Shown: positions 35,589 to 45,306 of the stretch, in pieces
Numbering within the stretch: position 1 is the stretch's first letter
Layout: each line of letters opens with the position of its first letter
Assembly (NCBI GenBank): GCA_947085815.1
Contig: CAMTXU010000014.1
Location: 1 to 64,000, forward strand
Length of the DNA stretch: 64,000 nt
Direction of reading: 5' to 3'
Source of the DNA: Fen-1258 sp947085815
GTDB lineage: Bacteria; Bacteroidota; Ignavibacteria; Ignavibacteriales; Melioribacteraceae
Made by a program: the position numbers and the translations under genes
Notes under the pieces: model-generated
What the model was told of the DNA's origin: nothing
Databases searched by the model: none
The model's input: the letters and a program-made list of their open reading frames with translations, nothing else

Positions 35589-36251
35589 ATGAAACAAACT
35601 TACCTGATAATAATATTGATCTTTCTAATAGCGCAGATAGTGGCGGCTCAGGGAGAAGGCAAATTCAAAATTGCCCGATTGAAATATAACGGCGGCGGCG
35701 ATTGGTATAATGATCCTTCTGCAGAAGTTAATCTGTTAAAATTCGTTGCGCAGAACACAAACATTAAAACAAATCCCGTGTATGAATTCGTCGATCTCTC
35801 AAGCGGAAATATTTTTGCATACCCCTTTTTATTTATGACCGGGCACGGCAATGTTGTATTCACCGAAAATGAGGCGCGGAAATTACGCGCCTATCTTGAA
35901 GGGGGAGGATTTCTATATGTTGATGACGATTATGGTTTGGACAAAGCATTTCGACGCGAATTTAAAAAAGTTTTTCCCGGAAAGGATTTGGTTGAACTTC
36001 CTTTTAGTTTCGGATTATACCATTGCTTTTATGATTTCTCTAACGGGGTTCCCAAAACGCATGAGCATGAGAATAAACCACCGCAAGGATTCGGGATTTT
36101 TGTTAACGGACGTTTATCTGTTTACTATACATTCGAAAGCAATCCAAGCGATGGGTGGGCGGATGCCGAAGTTCACAAAGATCCTTCCGCAAAAAGAGAA
36201 GAGGCTCTTAAGTTTGGAACAAATCTTATTGTGTGGGCGTTGACGAACTGA
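35589..36251 (+). CDS. DUF4159 family exported protein
   Basis: This 220-residue protein has a signal peptide (KQTYLIIILIFLIAQIVAAQ) and the DUF4159 domain: IARLKYNGGGDWYNDPSAEVNLLKFVAQNT, FMTGHGNVVFTENEARKLRAYLEGGGFLYVDDDYG. The pattern resembles a glutamine-amidotransferase-like fold without a catalytic Cys. It is paired with DUF4175 (22 bp downstream), as often seen in Bacteroidota, where these neighbour MoxR/VWA envelope systems. No MoxR gene is present here. Confidence 0.85.
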   Translation: MKQTYLIIILIFLIAQIVAAQGEGKFKIARLKYNGGGDWYNDPSAEVNLLKFVAQNTNIKTNPVYEFVDLSSGNIFAYPFLFMTGHGNVVFTENEARKLRAYLEGGGFLYVDDDYGLDKAFRREFKKVFPGKDLVELPFSFGLYHCFYDFSNGVPKTHEHENKPPQGFGIFVNGRLSVYYTFESNPSDGWADAEVHKDPSAKREEALKFGTNLIVWALTN

Positions 36252-36272
36252 TCTTTTACAGAAATTGGAAAA

Positions 36273-39200
36273 ATGGATACTTATTTAAGTGAAATACAAA
36301 AAAAACTTCGCATTGTCGTTGAACATGAAAAACGCAAGAATGGTCTGAAAAGGCTTTTTGTTTTCTGCACAATTGCTCTTGCTCTATTTCTTATTCTTGT
36401 TCTCCTCGAAGCCATCGAGAATTTCAATTCCGGTTTCAGAACAGCCGTGTTCTGGATTATTGTTGTAGGGTTCATCTCCACATTTAGCATGTACGTTGTA
36501 TTCCCTTTCATAAAAGATCTTCTTTATTACGCGAATCCGGATTATGTTGATGCCGCGAGAAAAATTGGTGCGCACTTTCCGGATATTAAAGACGAGCTCG
36601 CAAACGCGATTCAGCTACTGGAGGAAAAAAATCAGAATTACTCCGATCAACTTATCGATGCAGCCCTTCAAAACGTTTACAACAAAACAGAAAAAATAAA
36701 TTTTAATCTGGTAATTGATTTCACACAGGCAAAAAAGTTTTTCAGAATTGCTTTGATAACGATCGTTGCCGCAATAGCCGTTATCTCGTTTGTGCCGGGT
36801 TTAAGTTCCGCCGCTTACCGGTTGATCAATTTCAATAAAAATTTTGCGCCGCCGCCCAAATTTGTTTTTGAAATTACTCCCGGCAGTATTGAAATTGCCA
36901 AGGGGGAAAATATTTTTATCCGCATTAAAGCGAACGGGCAGCAACCTTCCGAGATTATTCTCTCAATAAAATTTTCCGAGCAATCCGAATATTCCGAAAA
37001 ATCATTGTTACCCGATTCGCTAGGTAATTTTGTTTTTGAGGTTCGTTCCGTAAAAAGTTCTTTCGAATATTTCGCTTATGCGGAGGGTATTACTAGTGAT
37101 ACTCACAAAATCTCCATTATCAATCGTCCCATTATTACCGGAATTGAAATTACCGTTTTTCCTCCCTCTTACTCGCACTTGCCCATTCAAACACAAAAAG
37201 ATAATGGAAATATTGCCGCTCTGCCGGGCAGTAAAATAAAGTTGGCATTGAATTCCTCGCGCGAACTTTCAAACGCGGAGGTATTATTCAGCGATAGCAG
37301 CAAAATTACAATGAGAACCTTCACAACAAAGAGCGTGGGCGAATTCATCGTCAGCAAAGAAATAAATTATCAAATATTAATCGAGGACATTGAAAGCCTC
37401 ACAAATATTAATCCAATTACATATTCAATCAAAGTTATGATTGATGCGGCGCCAAAGATAGAGCTTCTATCCCCCATAAAAAACATCAAGCTGCGGCAGG
37501 AATCAAAGATCTCGTTCGTTTCTAAGGTCGCTGATGATTATGGCTTCAGTAAGATGAATTTTAATTACCGACTGACTTCCTCGAAATACAGACAAACAAC
37601 TGACGAGTTTACCAGTCTTCCCGTCTCCATTTCAAAGAAACTTAAAGAGGATGAAATATATTTCGTGTGGGATCTTGCGCCCCTTGTTTTAGCGGAAGGC
37701 GAAGCACTCTCATACTATTTGGAAGTTTTTGATAATGATATAATTAACGGTCCAAAATCTTCCAGAACTCAACAACTAACCATCACAATTCCTTCGCTCG
37801 ACGAACTCTTTGCGGATGCCGGGAACAAACAAGATGATGTCGCAAAAGATTTGACTGAAATTTTGAAAGAAGCGGAACAGTTGAAACAAGAGATGCAAAA
37901 GATAAGCAACGATCTAAAACAAAATTCGAAAGATATTTCGTGGCAGGAAAAACAGCGCATTGAAAGAGCAGCGGAGAAGTTTGAAGAAGTTGCGCGTAAG
38001 GTTAATGAAATTTCTCAAAAACTAACCGAGATGAAAAACGACCTTGCTAAGAACAATCTCCTTTCTGAGGAAACACTTCAAAAGTATAACGAACTGCAAG
38101 AACTGTTAGAGAAGATGAACAGCGGGGAGATGAAAGAAGCACTTAAACGAATGCAGGAATCTCTTAAAGGTTTGAATCGCAATAATGTACAGATATCAAT
38201 GGAAGAAATGAAAGCTAATGAGGAATACATTAAGAAGAGTATCGAGCGCACTCTCAATCTTCTTAAAAGAATTCAAGTTGAGCAAAAGGTAGATGAACTT
38301 TTAAAGAGAACGGAAGAACTCACGCAGAAAATTGATTCGTTGAAGAGGAAGACAGAGCAATCTGATCTATTGGATAAGCCGAAGCGAGATGAGTTGTCCA
38401 AACGCCAAGAGGATATCACAAAAGATCTAAAAAATCTAAGCGAAGAGATGGATAATCTAAACGACAAGATGAGCGGATTAAAAGATATGCCGAAAGATCT
38501 GCTTGATAATCTTCAAAAAAAATTTGAAAAACAGAACAATGAAAGACTTTCTGATGAAGCGACGAAAGATATTCAGCAGATGCAAAAATCGGAGGCAATG
38601 CAGAACCAGCAGCAGCTTTCTCAGAATATGAAGAGTATGGGAAAACAGATGCAGAGTTTGCAGTCAAGTATGCAGCAGATGAACCAGATGAAAACTTTTT
38701 ATGATATGATGAAGATACTGAACGATTTGCTTTCACTTTCAAAAGATCAAGAAGAATTGAAGAATAATACCGAACAATTAAGTCCGTACTCGAATGAGTT
38801 TTCGAAAAACTCGCGTGAACAGATCGGGATCCAAAGTAATCTCGCTAAACTATTACAAAAAATGAGCGACCTTTCTCAAAAAACTTTTGCGGTAACTCCC
38901 GAGATGGGAAAAACTCTCGGCAAAGCATTCTCGGAGATGCAGCAATCAATGAATTTTATGCAAAGCCAACAGGGTCTGCCTGCTGCTCAAAATCAGAAAA
39001 ATGCAATGTCGTCTCTAAATGAAGCGGCAAGTTTAATGAAGGGCGCAATGGATCGGATGATGAGCGGCAATGGGCAGGGGGGCGGTATGATGAGTTTGAT
39101 GCAGCAGCTTCAACAGCTTTCTCAACAGCAGATGAGCCTGAATCAGCTTACACAAATGCTGAATCAGGGGCAGATGTCACAAGAAATGATGGCGCAGATG

Positions 39201-39632
39201 CAGCGGCTGGCTCAACAGCAGGAACTGATTCGCAAATCGCTTGAGCAATTGAATGAAGAAGCCAAACAAACCGGACTATCTAAACGGCTTGCCGGAAATC
39301 TTGAAAAGATTTTAAACGAAATGAAAGAAGTAGTAACTAACCTCCAATCGCAAAAAATGAATGATGATCTTGTTAAGCAACAGGAAAAGATTTTGACAAA
39401 ACTCCTTGATGCCCAAAGATCAATGAATGAGAGAGATTTTGAGAAGGAGAGGAAATCGGATGCCGGTAAAAATTTTGCGCGTTCATCGCCTTCCGAACTA
39501 AATTTGGATACAGAGGAAGGAAAAAATAAATTGAAAGACGAGTTGATGAAAGCTATCCGAGAGGGATATAAAAAAGATTATGAAGAAATGATAAGAAAAT
39601 ATTTTGAAGCGCTTGAAAAACGTGAAAGGTGA
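36273..39632 (+). CDS. DUF4175 family large coiled-coil membrane protein
   Basis: This 1119-residue protein has two N-terminal membrane helices (about 26-46 and 53-75) plus another near 150-175, and an extracytoplasmic beta-rich region (about 180-510). A very long coiled coil (about 520-1110) follows, whose middle is Met/Gln-rich (clusters such as QQMNQMK, MMSLMQQLQQLSQQQ). The architecture fits the DUF4175 family; function unknown. Its last residues EKRER come from a dispersed GTGAAAGGTGAAA repeat at 39621-39634. In operon with DUF4159. Confidence 0.85.
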   Translation: MDTYLSEIQKKLRIVVEHEKRKNGLKRLFVFCTIALALFLILVLLEAIENFNSGFRTAVFWIIVVGFISTFSMYVVFPFIKDLLYYANPDYVDAARKIGAHFPDIKDELANAIQLLEEKNQNYSDQLIDAALQNVYNKTEKINFNLVIDFTQAKKFFRIALITIVAAIAVISFVPGLSSAAYRLINFNKNFAPPPKFVFEITPGSIEIAKGENIFIRIKANGQQPSEIILSIKFSEQSEYSEKSLLPDSLGNFVFEVRSVKSSFEYFAYAEGITSDTHKISIINRPIITGIEITVFPPSYSHLPIQTQKDNGNIAALPGSKIKLALNSSRELSNAEVLFSDSSKITMRTFTTKSVGEFIVSKEINYQILIEDIESLTNINPITYSIKVMIDAAPKIELLSPIKNIKLRQESKISFVSKVADDYGFSKMNFNYRLTSSKYRQTTDEFTSLPVSISKKLKEDEIYFVWDLAPLVLAEGEALSYYLEVFDNDIINGPKSSRTQQLTITIPSLDELFADAGNKQDDVAKDLTEILKEAEQLKQEMQKISNDLKQNSKDISWQEKQRIERAAEKFEEVARKVNEISQKLTEMKNDLAKNNLLSEETLQKYNELQELLEKMNSGEMKEALKRMQESLKGLNRNNVQISMEEMKANEEYIKKSIERTLNLLKRIQVEQKVDELLKRTEELTQKIDSLKRKTEQSDLLDKPKRDELSKRQEDITKDLKNLSEEMDNLNDKMSGLKDMPKDLLDNLQKKFEKQNNERLSDEATKDIQQMQKSEAMQNQQQLSQNMKSMGKQMQSLQSSMQQMNQMKTFYDMMKILNDLLSLSKDQEELKNNTEQLSPYSNEFSKNSREQIGIQSNLAKLLQKMSDLSQKTFAVTPEMGKTLGKAFSEMQQSMNFMQSQQGLPAAQNQKNAMSSLNEAASLMKGAMDRMMSGNGQGGGMMSLMQQLQQLSQQQMSLNQLTQMLNQGQMSQEMMAQMQRLAQQQELIRKSLEQLNEEAKQTGLSKRLAGNLEKILNEMKEVVTNLQSQKMNDDLVKQQEKILTKLLDAQRSMNERDFEKERKSDAGKNFARSSPSELNLDTEEGKNKLKDELMKAIREGYKKDYEEMIRKYFEALEKRER

Positions 39633-39999
39633 AACGATAAAAGCTTTCGGCGGTGAGGGGCTTATTCCCATCTCAGATATTTTGAATCTGCTAGCATTTT
39701 TTGAATTCTACGTTGAACAATTTCATTTTTATTTTGTTTACGCTCCTGAAGTGACTCTTTTAAGGGTGGTTCTAAAAACTTCAATATCCTCTGCTGCCTC
39801 GCCTATATCGAGTCAAGGCGGGCTTTGCGTATTCTTTGCGTTCTCTATGTTAAATTTTAAAAAAGATAATTTTTAGAACCACCCTTAATTCATTCAGACA
39901 TTTTTCAAGCTGTTTAACTTCTTCTTTCTATTTGCAATTTTTCACTATTTTGTTAGGTGAAATTATACTTTTTAACAAATGTGTTGTTCCTAAGGTTAT
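39633..39999. other. Intergenic region with element C
   Basis: This 367-bp gap lies between DUF4175 and the TPR protein. A 90-codon frame (39604-39876) crosses it, but it overlaps DUF4175 and runs through element C, so I do not call a gene. The last 100 bp (AT-rich, TTTTAACAAATG) probably hold the promoter of the next gene. Confidence 0.6.
39760..39888. repeat. MITE-like element C, perfect 19-bp TIRs
   Basis: TTAAGGGTGGTTCTAAAAA (39760-39778) and its exact reverse complement (39870-39888) bound a 129-bp unit with no ORF. The ends resemble those of element B (TTAAGGGGACTTCTAAAAAC), so B and C may be moved by the same or related transposases. The interior has CCTCGCCTATATCGAGTCAA and TTTGCGTATTCTTTGCGTTC repeat-like words. 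Confidence 0.75.
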
Positions 40000-41442
40000 A
40001 TGAAAAAAATTCTTTTCCTTCTACTGCTTTCTGCTTTTGTTGCTGCGGCAAAACCAATCGAACCAACGCCAATTGATCAACAAATTATAACTTTTACTTT
40101 TAACGAACAGTATGATCAAGCAAAAAAATTATGTCAGGAACAAATCAATTTGAATCTCAACTCACCTAAGTACTATTACTATCTCATAAATGCAAAAATA
40201 CTCGAGTACTATCAAAGGGTAGCAGAATTGGATCCTGAGAAAAGAGACGGGGGAAGAAAAGCACTCAACAAAGAAATTATTGACTACTGTGAAAATGTTA
40301 TTGAAAAGATTGACGAATCCAGACTAAGCCTGGAGAACAAATTTTACTACGGAACAATCCACGCATATCTCGCACGTGTGTACGGCATAGACGCTTCCTG
40401 GTGGAGTGCACTTAAAAGCGGGAAAAAAGCAAAAAACATAATGGAAGAGATCATTAAAGCGGACCCGCAATTTTACGACTCTTATTTGGTACTGGGAATG
40501 CTTGAATATTACGCCGACAGGATGAGCGGTGTTACAAGTTTTATTGCCGGCGCTCTCGGGTTTTCCGGTGATCGCGAAAAAGGATTAACTCACCTTCAGC
40601 TGGCTTACGAAAAAGGGAAGCTAACATTCGGACAATCCGCGCTCACATTGATTGAGGTCTATACAAGTCTGGAAGGAAATGAATATGCCGCATTATCTTA
40701 TTTTGAAAATTTCTTAAATCGCTTTCCTAAAAACAGACGAACGCTGAATGCATATTGTCAGATATTATTAAACATATGGGATTTAAGAAAAGCTGAAACT
40801 ATAATTAAAAATGATAAAGAGAATTTGGTTGATGATTTCTCAAAAGCCCGGTTTTATGATCTTATTGGAAATTCCGAACTTGCAATTCAGTCTGGAGAAC
40901 GCGCTCTTCAGAACGAAAAGAATTTATCCCGCGGCGGCGGAACTAATTCCCGTTATATAATTGTCTTCAACAGTTGGCTGATAAGAGATTTGGCGAGGGT
41001 CAAAAAATATGAGCCAACATTAAATGAGCGTTTCAAAGAAGCTTTCGCATTGGTCAAGAATTATGAAATCGAGAGTAAATGGCTGCGTGAACTCACCATT
41101 CGAATAGCATTAGGCAAATCGGTAGGGGAAATTGAAAGTTTTGTAAAAACTAAACCCGGCTTTAATCAAGCCAATGGTTTTGATGATCAATTCAATTTAT
41201 TGTTAGGAGCTTTATATTTCAAAAACAATTTTTACGATAAAGCGGAACACTCTTTCAACAAATCGATATCGGCGGTTAACGAAAGAGATAAATATTCTTC
41301 TGCCCGATATTTAATTGAAATATATATGAGACAGACCGCTGATAAGCAGAAAGTAAAAAATTTACTCAACATTATCGAAGATTTAGAAAATACACGCCTT
41401 ACTTTTAGAGCTAAAGATTTGGAAAAAAAGTATAATATTTAA
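40000..41442 (+). CDS. Exported TPR-like repeat protein
   Basis: This 480-residue protein has a signal peptide (KKILFLLLLSAFVAAAK) followed by alpha-helical repeats of TPR character (for example KLCQEQINLNLNSPKYYYYL, DSYLVLGMLEYYADRMSG, FGQSALTLIEVYTSLEGNEY, ALSYFENFLNRFPKNRR). It is probably a periplasmic scaffold. It sits upstream of the sensor kinase (38-bp gap), so it might modulate that sensor; this is inference. Confidence 0.75.
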   Translation: MKKILFLLLLSAFVAAAKPIEPTPIDQQIITFTFNEQYDQAKKLCQEQINLNLNSPKYYYYLINAKILEYYQRVAELDPEKRDGGRKALNKEIIDYCENVIEKIDESRLSLENKFYYGTIHAYLARVYGIDASWWSALKSGKKAKNIMEEIIKADPQFYDSYLVLGMLEYYADRMSGVTSFIAGALGFSGDREKGLTHLQLAYEKGKLTFGQSALTLIEVYTSLEGNEYAALSYFENFLNRFPKNRRTLNAYCQILLNIWDLRKAETIIKNDKENLVDDFSKARFYDLIGNSELAIQSGERALQNEKNLSRGGGTNSRYIIVFNSWLIRDLARVKKYEPTLNERFKEAFALVKNYEIESKWLRELTIRIALGKSVGEIESFVKTKPGFNQANGFDDQFNLLLGALYFKNNFYDKAEHSFNKSISAVNERDKYSSARYLIEIYMRQTADKQKVKNLLNIIEDLENTRLTFRAKDLEKKYNI

Positions 41443-41480
41443 GAACAATTTTAAGTGAGGGTCCTTTATTTTAATACATT

Positions 41481-43604
41481 ATGATTGCGACCCGCTTTGA
41501 AAAAAAATACCGGGAAAAAATGCTGAAAAGTTTTTTAAAACAAATATTTTTGCCGCTGGCTATAATAGGCATGTGCATAATACTTCTCTACTCAGCATAT
41601 AATGACGTCAAGAATGAGACGATCAATCAATTAAACATCGAACAGCTAACACATGCAAAACAAGCGGCAAATGGAATTCAATTATTTTTCGGCAAGTATG
41701 AAGCGTTACTTTCCTATTTAGTAAACAAAAATTCAATTATTGGCCTCGGTGAGGATGGAAAGGCGCTGATTGACATTTTCTATAATAGCCACTCACCTCA
41801 AATACGAGCCATCACCAGAATTGATGAAACCGGCAAAATTATTTACACCGTACCGAATAATTCTAAATTTGTGGGTTGTGATATTTCAGAACAAGAGCAT
41901 ATACAAAGACTATTAAAAACGCATCAGAGAATTGTCTCGGATGTTTTTGAGACCGTTCAAGGATATAGAAGCATTGCATATTACCTTCCGGTTTTCAAGG
42001 AGGGATTATTCAAGGGAGGATTAGCCATTCTAATACCTTTTGATAGCCTCGCAAAGAATTATTTGCAAAACATTAAAGTTCGTAAAAGCGGATTCGCATG
42101 GACTATAAGTCAAAAAGGAATTGTTATTTATAATCCAATTCCGGGATATAACAATCAAAACGCATTTAATCTCTTTGCAGATTCTCCTGCTCTGATATCA
42201 ATTCTAAAAAAATCGGTAAATGGAGAGAGCGGCTCGGGCTTATATACAAGCACCGACACGGAAACGCAGCCACCGTCATCTAAAAATATTTGCGCCGTGT
42301 ATTATCCAGTAAAGATTGCCGACAGGTTTTGGTCTATCATTGTTGTCACGCCGGAGGCTGAGGCGTTAAGTACAATGCAAGTCTTCATGAACAAGTGGAT
42401 AATCATTGTCTTCTTATTGGTTATAGGATCCTTGTTCTATCTATATCACACAATAAAAGTTCGTTCAATTTTGAACGAACAGAGAAACCGTAAAAAAGCG
42501 GAAGAGGCATTGCGCCAATCCGAGCAGAAATTCAAAACTCTATTTCAGACAGCGGGAGACGCGATTTTTCTGATCGAACTAAACGGGAAAATAATTGAAG
42601 CGAATAATTACGCTTCGGAAAAATTTGGTTATACAAGAGACGAGTTCTTGCATTTAACCATTTTAGAGTTGAATCTTCCGAATAATTCAGACGAAATAAG
42701 TGGAAGACTAAACCTCCTTAAAGAGAATCGCGAGTTATACTTTGAAACCACATACAATTCAAAAACCAATGAACATATTCCTGTAGGCGTTAACGTTAGA
42801 TTGATTGATTACGAAGAGCGTAAAGTGGCACTATCCATAGTGCGCGATATCTCTCTCAAGAAAAAAGAGGAAGATGAACTGATACGCGCAAAAGAGGAAG
42901 CAGAGAAAGCCAGCAAATTAAAGTCGGAATTCCTCGCTCAAATGTCGCATGAAATTAGGACTCCTCTAAATGTAGTTGTTGGCTTTACCCAAATTTTAAA
43001 AGACGAATTAAACGAGCATATGACCGAGGAAATGCTCACCAGCTTTAAAGGAATTGATACTGCCGGTAAAAGAATTATTAGAACCGTTGAGTTAATTTTG
43101 AATATGTCCGAGTTGCAAACGGGTATATACGAGTTTATTCCGAACGAATTTGATTTAGCCGCCGACGTTTTGGAAAACGTTTTTGATGAATATGAATTGG
43201 CAGCCCGGAAAAAAGGATTAGAGTTCCGGCTTTTGAAAAACACCAACAATTCAATAGTTTCTGCCGACCAATTCAGCACAAGTCAAATTTTTGTTAACTT
43301 AATCGATAATGCTATTAAATACACCTCGACAGGCGGGATTGAAGTTACAATAAACAGGAATTCGAAAAATGAAGTAGCGGTTACAGTTTCGGATACAGGT
43401 ATAGGGATTTCAAAAGACTTTCTGCCAAAACTATTCGACCCATTTACTCAAGAAGAGCAGGGATATACAAGAAAGTATGAAGGCATTGGCTTAGGAATGG
43501 CATTAGTACAGAAATATTGTGAAATCAATAATGTTGCAATACAGGTAAAAACAGAAAAAAATAAGGGAACTAAATTCACATTGTGTTTTCTCAATCAGTT
43601 ATGA
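41481..43604 (+). CDS. Sensor histidine kinase: dCache, PAS, HisKA, HATPase
   Basis: This 707-residue protein has TM1 (about 20-40), a periplasmic dCache-like sensor (about 45-305), TM2 (WIIIVFLLVIGSLFYLY, about 305-325) and a PAS domain (about 345-455). It continues with a HisKA dimerisation helix containing phospho-acceptor H490 in MSHEIRTPLN, and an HATPase domain (about 590-705) with NLIDNAIKYT, VSDTGIGIS and GIGLGMALVQKY boxes. Cache sensors bind small ligands such as amino acids. It phosphorylates a response regulator, most likely the adjacent one. Confidence 0.93.
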   Translation: MIATRFEKKYREKMLKSFLKQIFLPLAIIGMCIILLYSAYNDVKNETINQLNIEQLTHAKQAANGIQLFFGKYEALLSYLVNKNSIIGLGEDGKALIDIFYNSHSPQIRAITRIDETGKIIYTVPNNSKFVGCDISEQEHIQRLLKTHQRIVSDVFETVQGYRSIAYYLPVFKEGLFKGGLAILIPFDSLAKNYLQNIKVRKSGFAWTISQKGIVIYNPIPGYNNQNAFNLFADSPALISILKKSVNGESGSGLYTSTDTETQPPSSKNICAVYYPVKIADRFWSIIVVTPEAEALSTMQVFMNKWIIIVFLLVIGSLFYLYHTIKVRSILNEQRNRKKAEEALRQSEQKFKTLFQTAGDAIFLIELNGKIIEANNYASEKFGYTRDEFLHLTILELNLPNNSDEISGRLNLLKENRELYFETTYNSKTNEHIPVGVNVRLIDYEERKVALSIVRDISLKKKEEDELIRAKEEAEKASKLKSEFLAQMSHEIRTPLNVVVGFTQILKDELNEHMTEEMLTSFKGIDTAGKRIIRTVELILNMSELQTGIYEFIPNEFDLAADVLENVFDEYELAARKKGLEFRLLKNTNNSIVSADQFSTSQIFVNLIDNAIKYTSTGGIEVTINRNSKNEVAVTVSDTGIGISKDFLPKLFDPFTQEEQGYTRKYEGIGLGMALVQKYCEINNVAIQVKTEKNKGTKFTLCFLNQL

Positions 43605-43644
43605 GAAACGGGATAATTTTTAATTTTAACAAGAAGGGATTAAC

Positions 43645-44058
43645 ATGACGAAGATGCCAAAACTTTTAATCGTCGAAGATGATGAGTGGATCATCAAAAT
43701 ATTTAATAAAGTATTATCTCAACATTTCGACATAAGTATTGCTCAGACAATTCACGAGTTTTACTTTTTTCTGAAGGATAATATTTATGACGTGTTTCTT
43801 ATAGATCTATCGCTGCGCGCAGATAAAAACGGATTAGATCTTATCGAAGAATTAAGAAAAAATGAAGCCTATCTTAAGACTCCAATTGTTGTTGTTACCG
43901 CAAATGTATTGAGAAGGGACAGAGACAATTCGTTTAAAGCCGGCGCAACAAAATTTATTGCCAAGCCGGTGGAAAATCATATTCTTCTACAAGAATTTTT
44001 GGAATTATTCCCGGATGGGGCGAAGAGTAACAATCAGAACGATCCTCCGATTCTATAA
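43645..44058 (+). CDS. Single-domain response regulator
   Basis: This 137-residue receiver domain has the acidic pair IVEDDEW, phospho-acceptor D54 in VFLIDLSLRAD, the conserved Thr/Ala in VVTANVL and Lys in FIAKPVE. There is no output domain, so it acts by phosphorelay or protein contact. It follows the sensor kinase by 40 bp, with an AAGAAGGGAT ribosome-binding site. Confidence 0.92.
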   Translation: MTKMPKLLIVEDDEWIIKIFNKVLSQHFDISIAQTIHEFYFFLKDNIYDVFLIDLSLRADKNGLDLIEELRKNEAYLKTPIVVVTANVLRRDRDNSFKAGATKFIAKPVENHILLQEFLELFPDGAKSNNQNDPPIL

Positions 44059-44098
44059 TTACTTGAGATGATTTAATTCGCCGGTCAATGAAATAAAA

Positions 44099-44230
44099 GA
44101 AGTTGTCTCAAAAGTAATTGTTCCGGAAAATAATCTGCGAAAATCCGGTTTATCTGCCGCTGGCATGGTCGGCAGGTCTGTGTAATCCGCGGGCTATTCT
44201 ATGATAAAGTATTACTTTTGAGACGGCATC
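44099..44230. repeat. MITE-like element D, 20-bp TIRs sharing core with element B
   Basis: GAAGTTGTCTCAAAAGTAAT (44099-44118) and the reverse complement of 44211-44230, GATGCCGTCTCAAAAGTAAT, match 17 of 20. The interior TCCGGTTTATCTGCCGCTGG is nearly the same as the core of element B, although the ends differ. No ORF. It fills most of the gap between the response regulator and the VOC gene. Confidence 0.7.
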
Positions 44231-44254
44231 TTTCGAAAAAATGAAACCGCCAAA

Positions 44255-44626
44255 CTATTTTATTGAATGAAGCGCTATCCGATTCCCTTCACTATCCGTA
44301 AATAAAGCCATGAAGCCGATCTCCTGCGAGATTTCTTTCTTCGGCATAATTATCTTTCCGCCGGAAGATTCAATCTTAGAAAGCGGTATGCTTAAGTCCG
44401 GATTGGCATTTAGGTAAATGATCACTCCATCATAAGTTGGTTTATACGACTTGTGTTGGCATAGCGCTCCTCCAACTCCGTTCCCTTCCATCGGAAACAT
44501 AGCCATCTTAAGTTCGCCAAGATCCATTTGATGCATTGATGAATATGAAAAAATATCAGAATAAAATTTGACGGCTCTATCAAGATCTAGCGCCGGTATT
44601 TCAAACCAATTTAAGACGTTTGCCAT
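44255..44626 (-). CDS. VOC family (glyoxalase/bleomycin-resistance-like) protein
   Basis: This 123-residue protein begins VLNWFEIPALDLDRAVKFYSDIF, the first beta-alpha unit of the VOC fold, and ends with FMALFTDSEGNRIALHS. It has a likely metal or substrate Glu in GNRIALHS context. Such proteins are small lyases, dioxygenases or binding proteins; the substrate is unknown. Last of the minus-strand set including the carboxylesterase gene. Confidence 0.85.
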   Translation of the reverse strand: MANVLNWFEIPALDLDRAVKFYSDIFSYSSMHQMDLGELKMAMFPMEGNGVGGALCQHKSYKPTYDGVIIYLNANPDLSIPLSKIESSGGKIIMPKKEISQEIGFMALFTDSEGNRIALHSIK

Positions 44627-44642
44627 TTTATGCCTTTCGCTA

Positions 44643-45293
44643 TTATGAAATTAATTGCCGAAGCATATCGGCTTTAATTTCGTGCTTACCATTGAAACGA
44701 TAAATTTTATGATTTAGTTTAATTTCATTGAGCCGTTTAATTTCCATCATTAATTGTTCTTCGGAAATGAACTCATCCTCATTGCCCAAAACAATCTCTA
44801 AACCGATAGAATTAAAAATCTGCTTTACGGAAGCAAGGTCAACATCCTTTGGTATTTCTCCTCCCCAAAGAATTAAACGGTCAATTTTAGATTTACCTTT
44901 CGAAAGCCATCTACAAGCGGTGGCGGTTCCTTGAGAAAAGCCCAGCACATTTATCTTCACATTACCCAGCAGACCATATTTGATCACTTCATCGTAAACT
45001 GAATCAAGATAATTCACATAATCTATTATTTCGTTTTCACGCCCTTCCTTAGTCATCCAGGTCGCTCCAACGTTTCCGCTAAATCCTTTTAAGTAAAATT
45101 TGTTCAGTGCCTCCGGTGCGACTATTAAGGTTGATTCATTTTTAAGTGCTTTAAAATATTTGATAAACTCAGCCGCAAGTTGACCGTAACCATGAAGCAC
45201 AATCCAAACGGAATTAATTTTTTCGGAATGTTTCCCCAATATATAGTAGCGTGCGGTTTTAGAAATTGTAATTCTTTTTGATGTTGTTATCAT
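44643..45293 (-). CDS. Phospholipase/carboxylesterase-like alpha/beta hydrolase
   Basis: This 216-residue alpha/beta hydrolase has VWIVLHGYGQLAAEFI (oxyanion region), the nucleophile elbow GFSQG in INVLGFSQGTATACRWL, a catalytic Asp near EIVLGNEDEFISE and a His in RFNGKHEIK. It most resembles the phospholipase/carboxylesterase family, acting on short acyl or thioester substrates in the cytosol. ATG start. Confidence 0.82.
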   Translation of the reverse strand: MITTSKRITISKTARYYILGKHSEKINSVWIVLHGYGQLAAEFIKYFKALKNESTLIVAPEALNKFYLKGFSGNVGATWMTKEGRENEIIDYVNYLDSVYDEVIKYGLLGNVKINVLGFSQGTATACRWLSKGKSKIDRLILWGGEIPKDVDLASVKQIFNSIGLEIVLGNEDEFISEEQLMMEIKRLNEIKLNHKIYRFNGKHEIKADMLRQLIS

Positions 45294-45306
45294 TCTGTTC
45301 CTTAAA

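Noticed and set aside
39604..39876. 90-codon plus-strand frame after DUF4175
   Set aside because: It overlaps the end of DUF4175, runs through the inverted-repeat element C, and has no ribosome-binding site or recognisable domain.
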